From assembly GCF_014203595.1 (NCBI RefSeq), contig NZ_JACHJK010000011.1:283055-347054 (forward strand): a DNA stretch of 64,000 nucleotides, in the 5' to 3' direction. Of the stretch, positions 8,451 through 15,595 are shown one piece after another (position 1 is the first letter of the stretch; every line of letters begins with the position of its first letter). The stretch is from Streptomyces echinatus (GTDB taxonomy: Bacteria > Actinomycetota > Actinomycetes > Streptomycetales > Streptomycetaceae). A program made the position numbers and the translations under genes. Below the pieces are notes generated by a model. That model made no database searches and was not told where the DNA came from. It saw only the letters and a list, made by a program, of their open reading frames with translations.

Positions 8451-9619
8451 TACGTCAGGCCCGCCGCCCGGGCCCGTTCCACCGCGGGGCCGATGGCCTT
8501 CGCCACCGCCTCGACGTCCGCCTCCGTCGAGGTGTGGCCGAGGGAGAAGCGCAGGGTGCCGCGGGCCAGGTCCGGGTCGGTGCCGGTGGCGAGGAGGACA
8601 TGGCTGGGCTGGGCGACGCCCGCGGTGCAGGCGGAGCCGGTGGAGCACTCGATGCCCTGGGCGTCCAGCAGGAGCAGCAGGGAGTCGCCCTCGCAGCCGG
8701 GGAAGGTGAAGTGGGCGTTGGCCGGGAGCCGGCCGCCGGGAGCCGGGTCGCCGCCGAGGATCGCGTCCGGTACGGCGCCGCGCACGGCGTCGACCAGCTG
8801 GTCGCGCAGGGCTCCGATCTCGCGCGCGAACCACTCGCGCTGCTCGTCCGCGAGCCGGCCGGCGACGGCGAAGGAGGCCACGGCCGGGACGTCGAGCGTG
8901 CCGGAGCGCACGTGCCGCTCCTGGCCGCCGCCGTGCAGGACCGGGACGGGGGTGTACTCGCGGCCGAGGATGAGGGCGCCGATGCCGTACGGGCCGCCGA
9001 TCTTGTGGCCCGACACCGTCATCGCCGCCAGGCCCGAGGCCTCGAAGCCGACCGGCACCTGGCCGAACGCCTGGACCGCGTCGGCGTGCAGCGGTACTCC
9101 GAACTCGGCGGCGGCATCGGCGAGTTCACGGACCGGCATGACCGTGCCGATCTCGTTGTTGGCCCACATCACGGTGGCCAGGGCGACGTCGTCGGGGTTG
9201 CGGGCGATGGCCTCGCGCAGCGCCTCGGGGTGGACCCGGCCGTAGGAGTCGACGGGGAGGTACTCCACGGTGGCGCCCTCGTGTTCGCCGAGCCAGTGCA
9301 CGGCGTCCAGCACGGCGTGGTGCTCGACGGGGCTGGACAGGACGCGGGTGCGGGCCGGTTCGGCGTCGTGACGGGACCAGTACAGGCCCTTGACGGCCAG
9401 GTTGTCGGCCTCGGTGCCGCCCGAGGTGAAGACGACCTCGCTGGGGCGGGCGCCCAGTGCCTCCGCGAGGGTCTCGCGGGATTCCTCGACCGTACGACGG
9501 GCCTGCCGACCGGACGCGTGGAGGGAGGAGGCGTTGCCCGTGATGCTCAGCTGGGCGGTGAGCGCCTCTGCCGCCTCCGGGAGCATCGGGGTGGTCGCGG
9601 CGTGGTCGAGGTAAGCCAT
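8450..9619 (-). CDS. Cysteine desulfurase, NifS/IscS class
   Basis: A PLP enzyme that moves sulfur from L-cysteine to an enzyme persulfide for tRNA thiolation and Fe-S assembly. 389 residues. The PLP lysine is in VSGHKIGGPYG (Lys206), and the persulfide Cys in ECSTGSACTAG (Cys331) lies on the short loop typical of IscS/NifS class I enzymes. Conserved YLDHAATTP and ATVMWANNEIG motifs are present. Start ATG 9619. No isc or suf genes are adjacent, while mnmA lies on the same strand downstream, so a main role in s2U tRNA modification is likely. Confidence 0.93.
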   Translation of the reverse strand: MAYLDHAATTPMLPEAAEALTAQLSITGNASSLHASGRQARRTVEESRETLAEALGARPSEVVFTSGGTEADNLAVKGLYWSRHDAEPARTRVLSSPVEHHAVLDAVHWLGEHEGATVEYLPVDSYGRVHPEALREAIARNPDDVALATVMWANNEIGTVMPVRELADAAAEFGVPLHADAVQAFGQVPVGFEASGLAAMTVSGHKIGGPYGIGALILGREYTPVPVLHGGGQERHVRSGTLDVPAVASFAVAGRLADEQREWFAREIGALRDQLVDAVRGAVPDAILGGDPAPGGRLPANAHFTFPGCEGDSLLLLLDAQGIECSTGSACTAGVAQPSHVLLATGTDPDLARGTLRFSLGHTSTEADVEAVAKAIGPAVERARAAGLT

Positions 9620-9644
9620 GGTGAGGTGATTCTACGGCTCCCCC

Positions 9645-9663
9645 GCGGCCGGACCTCGGCCGC
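9645..9663. terminator. GC-rich hairpin upstream of the cysteine desulfurase gene
   Basis: A 7-base inverted repeat (GCGGCCG 9645-9651, CGGCCGC 9657-9663) with a 5-base loop, next to further GC-rich self-complementary sequence up to 9718. It sits between the DUF4190-like gene and the cysteine desulfurase, both on the minus strand, and could end transcription of the small membrane gene cluster. Confidence 0.35.
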
Positions 9664-9719
9664 ATGCGGGTGCCGTCGGCCCGGGGCCCTCGCCCGGGCC
9701 GCGCCCGGGGGCGGCTCCG

Positions 9720-9998
9720 TCACAGGCTCCAGGAGACCGTCCCCGACAGCTCCATCGCCGTCACCAGGACCACCAGGTCGGCGATGCCCAGGGTCAGGCC
9801 CAGGAAGGCGCGGCCCGGGCGCGTCGTGTCGCGCCAGAGGGCGACCACGGCGAGCACGATGGCGATCGGGCCGAGGAAGAGGTTGAGGACGAGCAGGCCG
9901 AGGAGGCCGAGGATGAAGGACGCGACGGCCATGCCGTCGGCGTCGCGGGTGCGGGGACGGAGGTCGGTGCGGCCGGTGGCCGGTGCGATGAGATGCAT
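9720..9998 (-). CDS. Small DUF4190-like membrane protein
   Basis: 92 residues. After about 20 hydrophilic residues it contains two long hydrophobic segments (MAVASFILGLLGLLVLNLFL... and a second around residues 60-85) joined by an arginine-containing loop (LWRDTTRPGRAF). This is the pattern of DUF4190/DUF4352-associated small membrane proteins common in actinomycetes. The function is not known. It follows the 55-residue membrane protein gene by 64 bases on the same strand, so the two probably share the promoter next to the TetR operators. Confidence 0.75.
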   Translation of the reverse strand: MHLIAPATGRTDLRPRTRDADGMAVASFILGLLGLLVLNLFLGPIAIVLAVVALWRDTTRPGRAFLGLTLGIADLVVLVTAMELSGTVSWSL

Positions 9999-10062
9999 GA
10001 TGCTCAGCTCCTGAGGTCCTTTCCTGTCCTGCGGTCGGGTCGGCCGGGGTGCGCTCCCGCGG

Positions 10063-10230
10063 TCAGTCGACCGAGGTGCGCCGGCGGCGGGCGTGGCGCT
10101 CGCGCAGTGCGAAGACGCCTAGCCAGACGGCGATGACGGCGGCCAGCAGGCCGGTGACGGTCAGCGGCACGTGGGCGACGGTGCCCAGCGCGACGCCGAG
10201 CAGCATGAGTGCGGCGACGAGGAACAGCAT
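10063..10230 (-). CDS. 55-residue membrane protein, divergent from the TetR gene
   Basis: A short frame from ATG 10230 to a TGA at 10063-10065. It starts MLFLVAALMLLGVALGTVAH, has two hydrophobic helices and ends in a very basic tail (ERHARRRRTSVD), which places the C-terminus in the cytoplasm. A GGAGGGGGG ribosome site lies about 12 bases upstream. Coding is supported by the ribosome site, two clean helices and position: it is the first gene divergent from the FabR/DesT-like repressor, with the operator array directly in front of it. No function is known. Confidence 0.65.
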   Translation of the reverse strand: MLFLVAALMLLGVALGTVAHVPLTVTGLLAAVIAVWLGVFALRERHARRRRTSVD

Positions 10231-10283
10231 GGGATCGGATCCCCCCTCCGGGATGCCTCGTGTTCAGCCTGTGTGAAGTTTCG

Positions 10284-10369
10284 GTGAACAGTTGTAGTAA
10301 CAGTTGTTCACTGACTTCGAGTCTAGCGCCCCCGACGGCTTTTCAATTCCAGAGAACAGTTGTTAACTG
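10284..10369. promoter_or_regulatory. Operator array for the FabR/DesT-like TetR regulator
   Basis: The 145-base divergent spacer holds three copies of AACAGTTGT (10287-10295, 10299-10307, 10355-10363). The first two form an inverted repeat, GTGAACA (10284-10290) with TGTTCAC (10305-10311), whose half-sites match at 10 of 12 positions when extended. The third copy (10355-10369, AACAGTTGTTAACTG) repeats the second with one change and ends 6 bases before the TetR start codon. GTGAAC...TGTTCAC-type palindromes resemble, from memory, the sites of FabR and DesT repressors. The layout predicts autorepression and control of the divergent membrane genes. Confidence 0.65.
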
Positions 10370-10375
10370 GATGAC

Positions 10376-11002
10376 ATGAGTCACACCCTCGGAATCCGCC
10401 AGGCCCAGAAGCAGAAGACCCGGCAGGCCTTCCTCGACGCGGCGCTCACCCTGCTGGAGGAGCAGAGCCTGAGCAGCCTGGGGCTGCGCGAGGTCACCCG
10501 GGCCGTCGGTGTCGCCCCGACCGCCTTCTACCGGCACTTCCGCTCGACCGCCGACCTCGGCGTGGCCCTGGTCGACGAGGCGCTGGGCAGCCTCCATCCG
10601 ATGGTGCGCACGACGGTGTCCACGACGGGCGACAGCGAGGAGCGCATCGCGCGCGCCGTCGAGCTGATCGCCGGTCACGTGGCCACGCACCCCGCGCACG
10701 TCCGCTTCATCGCGCGCGAGCGGCACGGCGGGGTCCAGCCGGTGCGCGAGGCCATCCGCGCCCAGTTGCAGCGGTTCGCCGAGGAGGTGAAGGCCGAGCT
10801 GGCCAAGGACCCGGAGGCGGCGGGCTGGAGCGACGACGACCTGCTGATGCTCGCGCACCTGTACGTCGACCAGATGCTCATCACCGCCTCGCTGTTCCTG
10901 GAGGCGCTGGAAGCCCCGGAGGAGGAGCGGGAGCGGGTGACCCAGCTCGCCACCCGCCAGCTGCGGCTCATCACCATCGGCCGCGGCCACTGGCTCGACT
11001 GA
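10376..11002 (+). CDS. TetR-family repressor, FabR/DesT-like
   Basis: 208 residues. The N-terminal helix-turn-helix region (RQAQKQKTRQAFLDAAL... LREVTRAVGVAPTAFYRHF) closely follows the E. coli FabR pattern, including the APTxFYRHFR block and the LGxxLVDE continuation. FabR and DesT sense acyl-CoA or acyl-ACP saturation and repress unsaturated fatty acid genes. No desaturase or fab gene is visible here; the divergent genes encode two small membrane proteins, so the regulated process may be membrane homeostasis. Start ATG 10376; ATG 10371 is out of frame. Three operator boxes precede the gene. Confidence 0.85.
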   Translation: MSHTLGIRQAQKQKTRQAFLDAALTLLEEQSLSSLGLREVTRAVGVAPTAFYRHFRSTADLGVALVDEALGSLHPMVRTTVSTTGDSEERIARAVELIAGHVATHPAHVRFIARERHGGVQPVREAIRAQLQRFAEEVKAELAKDPEAAGWSDDDLLMLAHLYVDQMLITASLFLEALEAPEEERERVTQLATRQLRLITIGRGHWLD

Positions 11003-11049
11003 ACCGGCCCCGGCGGCATGCCTGCCCGCCGCGCCGCCCGCCCGCGCCC

Positions 11050-12027
11050 TCAGCCGCCGGCCGGGTCCGCGTCCCGGTACAGGGCGGTGACGGAACGGGC
11101 CGCAGCCAGCAGTTCGGCGCGTGCCTCGGGCGGGTCCAGGAGTTCCACCCGGTCGGAGAACGCGAGGAGTTGGCGCACCGCCCGGAGCACCGGGTAGGTC
11201 AGCCGCGCGGTGACCCACTCGCTCTCGCCGTCGTCGTCGGGCAGAGCCGTCAGCTGGGCGGCGGCCATCCGCCGGAACATGTCGAGCAGGTCGCGCGGCA
11301 CCCGTACGGTCACCTCGATCCCGCCCTCCCGCTCCTCCACCTGCCGGCGCAACACCTCCCAGACGTCGGCGAGCTCGGCCCCGGCCCTGCGGCGTACCGG
11401 CTCGTCCAGCGGACGGGCCGCCTCCACCCGGTCCACGCGGAACAGCCGCGGCCGGCCGCCCCGGTCGGCGACCAGGTACCAGACCCCGGCCTTGGCGACC
11501 AGGCCGTACGGATCCACGGTGTACGTCCGCCGCTGACGTTCCCCGCTGTGCCGGTACCGCAGCCTGAGCCGCCGGTCGCAGAACACCGCGTCCTGGAGCA
11601 CCTCCAGGTCGACGGCCTGCCCCGGGCCGCTCTTCCAGCGGGTGGCGTCCACCAGGATGCGGCGGCTGGTCACCTCGGCGGCGGGACGGTGCGGCGCCGG
11701 CAGCGCGGCCATCACCTTGCGCAGGGCCGAGCCGAGGGCCGCGTCGAGACCGAGCGCGGCGTGGGCGCCCTGCGCGGCCAGGATGAACAGCGCCCGCGAC
11801 TCGTCGGTGGTCAGCCCCGTGACGTCGGTGCGGAAACCGGCGAGGAGTTCGATGCCGCCGTGCCGGCCGCGCTCGGCGTACACCGGGACTCCGGCGGCGG
11901 ACAGCGCCTCGACGTCCCGGTAGATGGTGCGGACCGACACCTCCAGCCGTTCGGCGAGTTCGGGCGCGGGGACGCGGCCCCGGGTCTGCAGGAGCAGCAG
12001 GATCGACAGGAGTCGGCCGGATTTCAC
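11050..12027 (-). CDS. HTH-WYL (YafY/DeoR-type) transcriptional regulator
   Basis: About 325 residues. An N-terminal winged helix-turn-helix (LLQTRGRVPAPELAERLEVSVRTIYRDVEALSAAGVPVY, positions roughly 10-50) is followed by a WYL ligand-binding domain (AGVWYLVADRGGRPRLFRVDRV) and the WCX C-terminal extension. WYL domains bind nucleic acids or small ligands; these proteins often control the neighbouring divergent gene. GTG 12027 (VKSGRLLSIL) is preferred; a TTG at 12063 would add 12 basic residues. The divergent spacer to the next gene contains a 17-base palindrome. Confidence 0.88.
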   Translation of the reverse strand: MKSGRLLSILLLLQTRGRVPAPELAERLEVSVRTIYRDVEALSAAGVPVYAERGRHGGIELLAGFRTDVTGLTTDESRALFILAAQGAHAALGLDAALGSALRKVMAALPAPHRPAAEVTSRRILVDATRWKSGPGQAVDLEVLQDAVFCDRRLRLRYRHSGERQRRTYTVDPYGLVAKAGVWYLVADRGGRPRLFRVDRVEAARPLDEPVRRRAGAELADVWEVLRRQVEEREGGIEVTVRVPRDLLDMFRRMAAAQLTALPDDDGESEWVTARLTYPVLRAVRQLLAFSDRVELLDPPEARAELLAAARSVTALYRDADPAGG

Positions 12028-12066
12028 CCGCCCACGGTCCACCGTTCGGCGCCGGCCGCGCAAATG

Positions 12067-12083
12067 CTGACGGCACCTGTCAG
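12067..12083. promoter_or_regulatory. Candidate operator between the WYL regulator and the divergent gene
   Basis: CTGAC (12067-12071) and GTCAG (12079-12083) form a perfect 5+7+5 inverted repeat in the short divergent spacer. Its position fits a site for the adjacent WYL regulator acting on both promoters, but no binding motif for this regulator is known to me. Confidence 0.4.
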
Positions 12084-12132
12084 GTTATCCGGCCATCCTG
12101 CCCCTACCGATCACCGGCAGAGAGGCACATCC

Positions 12133-12732
12133 ATGACCAGCAACGGCTTCGTCGACCCCCGCCCCGTCTACACGCGGGCCACCGAGCAGGCGGCGGCCGT
12201 CATCCGGACCGTACGGCCCGAGCAGCTCGAACGGCCGACTCCCTGCGCCGAGTTCGACGTGCGGGGCCTGCTCGGCCACATCGTCGGCGGCACCCGGCGG
12301 ATCGCGGTCGTCGGCGAGGGCGGCGACGGACTCGCGGTGCCGCCCACCACCGAGGGAGTCGCGGACGACGGCTGGGCGGCGGCCTACGACGAGGTGCGCG
12401 TCCGTGCCCTGAAGGCATGGGCGGGCGACGACCGGATGACGTCCCCGGTGCGCGTGCCCTGGGGCGAGGTCCCGGGTCACGCGGCCCTGTCGGGTTACGT
12501 CATGGAGATCGTCACCCACACCTGGGACCTGGCCGAGGCCCTCGGGCACCCCCTCGGGCTCGACCCGGACCTGGCAGAGTTCGCCCTCGCCACCGCGCGC
12601 GCGGTGCTGCCCGACTCCCGGCCGCGCGACGAGCAGACCCCCTTCGCCGTCCGGCGCGAGGCGCCCGAGGGGGCCGGTGTCTACGAGCGGCTGGCGGCCT
12701 GGCTGGGGCGCGAGCCGCTCAGCCGAGCCTGA
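12133..12732 (+). CDS. TIGR03086-type metal-binding protein (mycothiol-dependent maleylpyruvate isomerase N-terminal / DinB-like fold)
   Basis: 199 residues. The DinB-like four-helix metal fold is marked by the N-terminal PTPCAEFDVRGLLGHIVGG (His as metal ligand) and the ExxxHxWDLAEA block (MEIVTHTWDLAEALG). This family uses a divalent metal and often mycothiol, and includes S-transferases and maleylpyruvate isomerase relatives; the substrate is unknown. Start ATG 12133 with GAGAGG upstream. It is divergent from the WYL regulator, which is the likely controller. Its 3' end overlaps the convergent thioesterase-like gene by 14 bases. Confidence 0.85.
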   Translation: MTSNGFVDPRPVYTRATEQAAAVIRTVRPEQLERPTPCAEFDVRGLLGHIVGGTRRIAVVGEGGDGLAVPPTTEGVADDGWAAAYDEVRVRALKAWAGDDRMTSPVRVPWGEVPGHAALSGYVMEIVTHTWDLAEALGHPLGLDPDLAEFALATARAVLPDSRPRDEQTPFAVRREAPEGAGVYERLAAWLGREPLSRA

Positions 12733-13579
12733 CCCGGGCCAGCTGACGGGACTGCGCGACCAGCCGGTCCTCGCTGTCCCAGACCTCGGCGTCCTCCTCC
12801 AGGAAGCCGCCGGCCAGGTTGCGGGTGGTGATCGACACCCGCAGCGGGCCGGGGGCCGGGCGGTGGCGGACGTGGACGGTGAGCTCCACCGTGGGCACCC
12901 AGCCCATGAGGCCGATCTCGAAGGCGGTGGGCGGGAGCGCGTCCACCGTCAGGAGCAGCGACAGCGGGTCGGCGTCGCGGCCGTCGGCGAGGCCGAACCA
13001 GGCGCGCATCTCGCCCTTGCCGGACGGTGCCCCGAGCGCCCAGCCCAGGGTGGCGGGGTCGAGCTTGAGCTTCAGCCGGTCGGTGATGGCGGAGCTGCCC
13101 GGGATCGGGGCGGGCGAGTCGTCCGGGCCGAAACACTGCTCCAGCGGCGGGATCGACGGCGGGACGGCGGTCGTGCGCACGTCGTCGGGGAGGGCGGTGA
13201 GGTCGCCGTAGGAGGCGAGGACGCGGATGCGCTCGACCTCGTTGCCCTCGTCGTCGTACTGGAAGAGCGAGGCCTGGCCGGTGGAGAGGCTGCGGCCGGC
13301 GCGCACGGTCTCGGTGCGGACGACCGCCGGGCCGGGCTGGGACGCGGTCAGGTAGTGCGCGGAGACGGTGAACGGGTCCGGGTGCGGCAGGGCGTCCGCG
13401 AGGGCCCGGCCGAGCACGGCCAGCAGGTAGCCGCCGTTGACGGCGTTGATGATGGTCCAGCCGGCCGAGAGGTCGATGTCGTAGACGCCGGGCTCGCGCC
13501 GGGTGACCGCCGTATCACGGTCGAACTCGCTGTCGCCGATCATGGCCCGCCGGGCGGGGGCGGTAGCTGCTTCTGGCAT
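12719..13579 (-). CDS. Thioesterase-family (TesB-like double hot dog) protein
   Basis: 286 residues. The N-terminal hot-dog half includes AGWTIINAVNGGYLLAVLGRA and HPDPFTVSAHYLTASQPGP, typical of actinomycete acyl-CoA thioesterase 4HBT_3-class proteins; the C-terminal half carries the matching second hot dog (WVPTVELTVHVRHRPAPGP). Expected role: hydrolysis of acyl-CoA thioesters in the cytoplasm. Start ATG 13579 (MPEAATAPARRAMIGDS); ATG 13543 (MIGDSEFDRDT) is an alternative. A CTAAGCGGTAG-type sequence lies just upstream and may be a TetR-type operator for a fatty-acid regulator. Confidence 0.85.
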   Translation of the reverse strand: MPEAATAPARRAMIGDSEFDRDTAVTRREPGVYDIDLSAGWTIINAVNGGYLLAVLGRALADALPHPDPFTVSAHYLTASQPGPAVVRTETVRAGRSLSTGQASLFQYDDEGNEVERIRVLASYGDLTALPDDVRTTAVPPSIPPLEQCFGPDDSPAPIPGSSAITDRLKLKLDPATLGWALGAPSGKGEMRAWFGLADGRDADPLSLLLTVDALPPTAFEIGLMGWVPTVELTVHVRHRPAPGPLRVSITTRNLAGGFLEEDAEVWDSEDRLVAQSRQLARVRLG

Positions 13580-13602
13580 GCGTGAACGGTACAGCAGACA
13601 AT

Positions 13603-13624
13603 TACTAAGCGGTAGCTTTTTAGG
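13603..13624. promoter_or_regulatory. Candidate TetR-type operator upstream of the thioesterase gene
   Basis: The AT-rich segment ACTAAGCGGTAGCTTTTTAG is imperfectly palindromic (CTAA...TTAG). It resembles, from memory, the CTACCAACCGCTTAGT class of actinobacterial TetR operators found upstream of acyl-CoA metabolism genes. It starts about 25 bases in front of the thioesterase start. Confidence 0.35.
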
Positions 13625-13732
13625 TTGCGGGCGGATGACATGATCTTCCCTCCGGGTGAGAGTCCGGCAATTTCTCGGTAAGTGTCCGTACATGTCCCCG
13701 CCCCCGGGCCCGCGATCTCCCTCTATGGGGAC

Positions 13733-14980
13733 ATGAGCCTCACCGGGACTCCGTTCCTCTGCACGACCGTCGTGCTGGCCGTGGTCGCCGTCATACTGCC
13801 GCTCGTCCTGTGGTCGCGGACGCCCGGGCCGAAGCCCCTGCGGGCCGCGGCCCGGCTGCTGATGCTGCTGTTCGCCCAGGGCACGGCCGTGACGCTGGTC
13901 TTCGTGCTGGTCAACGACCGGAACAGCCTCTACGACGACTGGGCCGACCTGCTGGGCACCGCCGGTCACGTCCAGCGGGCCGCCGACCTCGGCCGGGACG
14001 GCACCGGCGGCATCGCGGTGAAACGGCTGCCCAGGGTCCGGCAGACCTTCACGGCCGCCGGCGGAGCCGGCATGCGCGCGGCCGGCGCGGTGCGCGTCAC
14101 CCAGCTCAGGGGCCGGGTCTCCGGGGTGAACGCCGAGGTCTACGTCTGGCTGCCGCCGCAGTACGACGACCCGGCCCACCGGCACCGGAAGTTCCCGGTG
14201 GTGGAGCTGCTGCCGGGCTATCCGGGTTCCGCGAGGGCCTGGTTCGAGGCGATGCGGGCCCCCGAGCAACTGCTGCCCCTGATGACGAGCGGCGAGGTGG
14301 CGCCGTTCATCCTGGTCGCCCCGCGCACCAATCTGCTGGCCGCCGTGGACACCGGCTGCGCCAACGTCCCCGGCCAGGTAAACGCCGACAGCTGGCTCAG
14401 CGTCGACGTGCCGAAGATGGTCATGGACAACTTCCGGGCCCAGCCGGCCCCCCGCGGCTGGGCGACGGCCGGCTACTCGGCGGGCGCGCACTGCGCGGTC
14501 AAGCTGGCCGTGGCGCACCCCGACCGGTACCGGGCCGCGGTGAGCCTGTCCGGCTACAACGACCCGATCGGCGAGCGCAGCTCCCTGGCCGCCCAGACCC
14601 CCGCCCTGCGCGCCGCGAACAACCCCTATCTGCTGCTGCGCAAGGCGGCCGTACCGCCCCCGGTCGCGCTGTACCTCTCCGGCGAGTCCGGCGACGGGTA
14701 CCAGGCGGGCATGGCCCTGGAGTCCGTCGCCAGGGCGCCCACCACCGTGCGCGTGGTGCCCCTGCCGCCCGGCGCGGGCGGGCACACCATGACGCTGTGG
14801 CGTCCGCAGGTCGGCACCGCCTTCCACTGGCTGACCCTGCAGATGGGCCAGAGCCGCGCCAAGGGGCGCGACACCTCCGTCGCCGGGCCTACTCCTCGGT
14901 CACCGTCGAGCGCCGGTTCCAGGCACGCGGCGCTCGCCAGTGGAACCGCATCGCGAGCAGCCGCAGCACGAAGGCCGTGA
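13733..14980 (+). CDS. Membrane-anchored esterase-D/antigen-85-like alpha/beta hydrolase
   Basis: 415 residues. Two N-terminal hydrophobic helices (about residues 10-30 and 42-62) anchor the protein. A linker and a beta strand (NAEVYVWLPPQYDD) lead into an esterase D-type hydrolase domain with VELLPGYPGS as oxyanion region, the nucleophile elbow GYSAGA, an acidic loop (GESGDGY) and a C-terminal His (GAGGHTMTLW). It likely acts outside the membrane on an ester substrate that is not known. Start ATG 13733 behind GGGG. The last 30 codons, Ser/Ala/Arg-rich, overlap the convergent TRIC gene by 92 bases, an unusually long overlap. Confidence 0.85.
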   Translation: MSLTGTPFLCTTVVLAVVAVILPLVLWSRTPGPKPLRAAARLLMLLFAQGTAVTLVFVLVNDRNSLYDDWADLLGTAGHVQRAADLGRDGTGGIAVKRLPRVRQTFTAAGGAGMRAAGAVRVTQLRGRVSGVNAEVYVWLPPQYDDPAHRHRKFPVVELLPGYPGSARAWFEAMRAPEQLLPLMTSGEVAPFILVAPRTNLLAAVDTGCANVPGQVNADSWLSVDVPKMVMDNFRAQPAPRGWATAGYSAGAHCAVKLAVAHPDRYRAAVSLSGYNDPIGERSSLAAQTPALRAANNPYLLLRKAAVPPPVALYLSGESGDGYQAGMALESVARAPTTVRVVPLPPGAGGHTMTLWRPQVGTAFHWLTLQMGQSRAKGRDTSVAGPTPRSPSSAGSRHAALASGTASRAAAARRP

Positions 14981-15548
14981 CGACCGCGAGCCCGCTGGTG
15001 AACGGGGTCAGCGTGTCGTAGTGGATGCACAGCACCACCATCGTGGCGCCGACGATCGCCGGGACCGCATACAGGTCGCGGTCCCAGCGCAGCAGCGAGG
15101 GCACCTCGTTGGCCAGCACGTCCCGCAGCACACCGCCGCCCACGGCGGTGGCGAGGCCCAGGGTCGCCGAGGCGGTCAGGTTGAGGCCGTAGCTGTACGC
15201 CTTCGTCGTACCGCTGACACAGAACAGGCCGAGGCCGGCCGCGTCGAAGACGAGCACTCCCGTCTGGATCCGCTCCACGTGCGGATGCAGGAAGAAGACG
15301 ACGAGCGCGGCGATCAGCGGGGTCAGGAAATAACCGAGGTCCGTGAAGGCGGCCGGGGGTACGGCTCCGATGACCAGGTCGCGGAACAGCCCCCCGCCCA
15401 GCGCGGTGACCTCGGCGAGGACGGCGATACCGAAGACGTCGAAGTTCTTCCGGACGGCCAGCAGGGCGCCGGAGATCGCGAACACGAAGATGCCGACGAC
15501 ATCGAGCGTGTGCTGGACGGAGGGACTGAAGAGTTGCTGGAGCTGCAC
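14889..15548 (-). CDS. Trimeric intracellular cation (TRIC)/UPF0126-family channel protein
   Basis: 219 residues with two repeats of three hydrophobic helices, the UPF0126 architecture. The diagnostic repeats are VFAISGALLAVRKNFDVFGIAVLAEVTALGGG and the matching second-half FDAAGLGLFCVSGTTKAYSYG followed by ATAVGGGVLRDVLANEVPSLL, each with the GGGxxRD motif. Bacterial TRIC proteins conduct monovalent cations; physiological roles are poorly known. Start ATG 15548. Its 3' part overlaps the convergent esterase gene. Confidence 0.92.
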   Translation of the reverse strand: MQLQQLFSPSVQHTLDVVGIFVFAISGALLAVRKNFDVFGIAVLAEVTALGGGLFRDLVIGAVPPAAFTDLGYFLTPLIAALVVFFLHPHVERIQTGVLVFDAAGLGLFCVSGTTKAYSYGLNLTASATLGLATAVGGGVLRDVLANEVPSLLRWDRDLYAVPAIVGATMVVLCIHYDTLTPFTSGLAVVTAFVLRLLAMRFHWRAPRAWNRRSTVTEE

Positions 15549-15595
15549 CCTGACATTCTCACCTGTCAGGAGGCGTGAACCTTACAAAGCCAGGC

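Noticed and set aside
12719..14827. Upstream extension of the thioesterase frame
   Set aside because: The extra 400 codons are antisense to the esterase gene and show no domain; ATG 13579 fits the family start.
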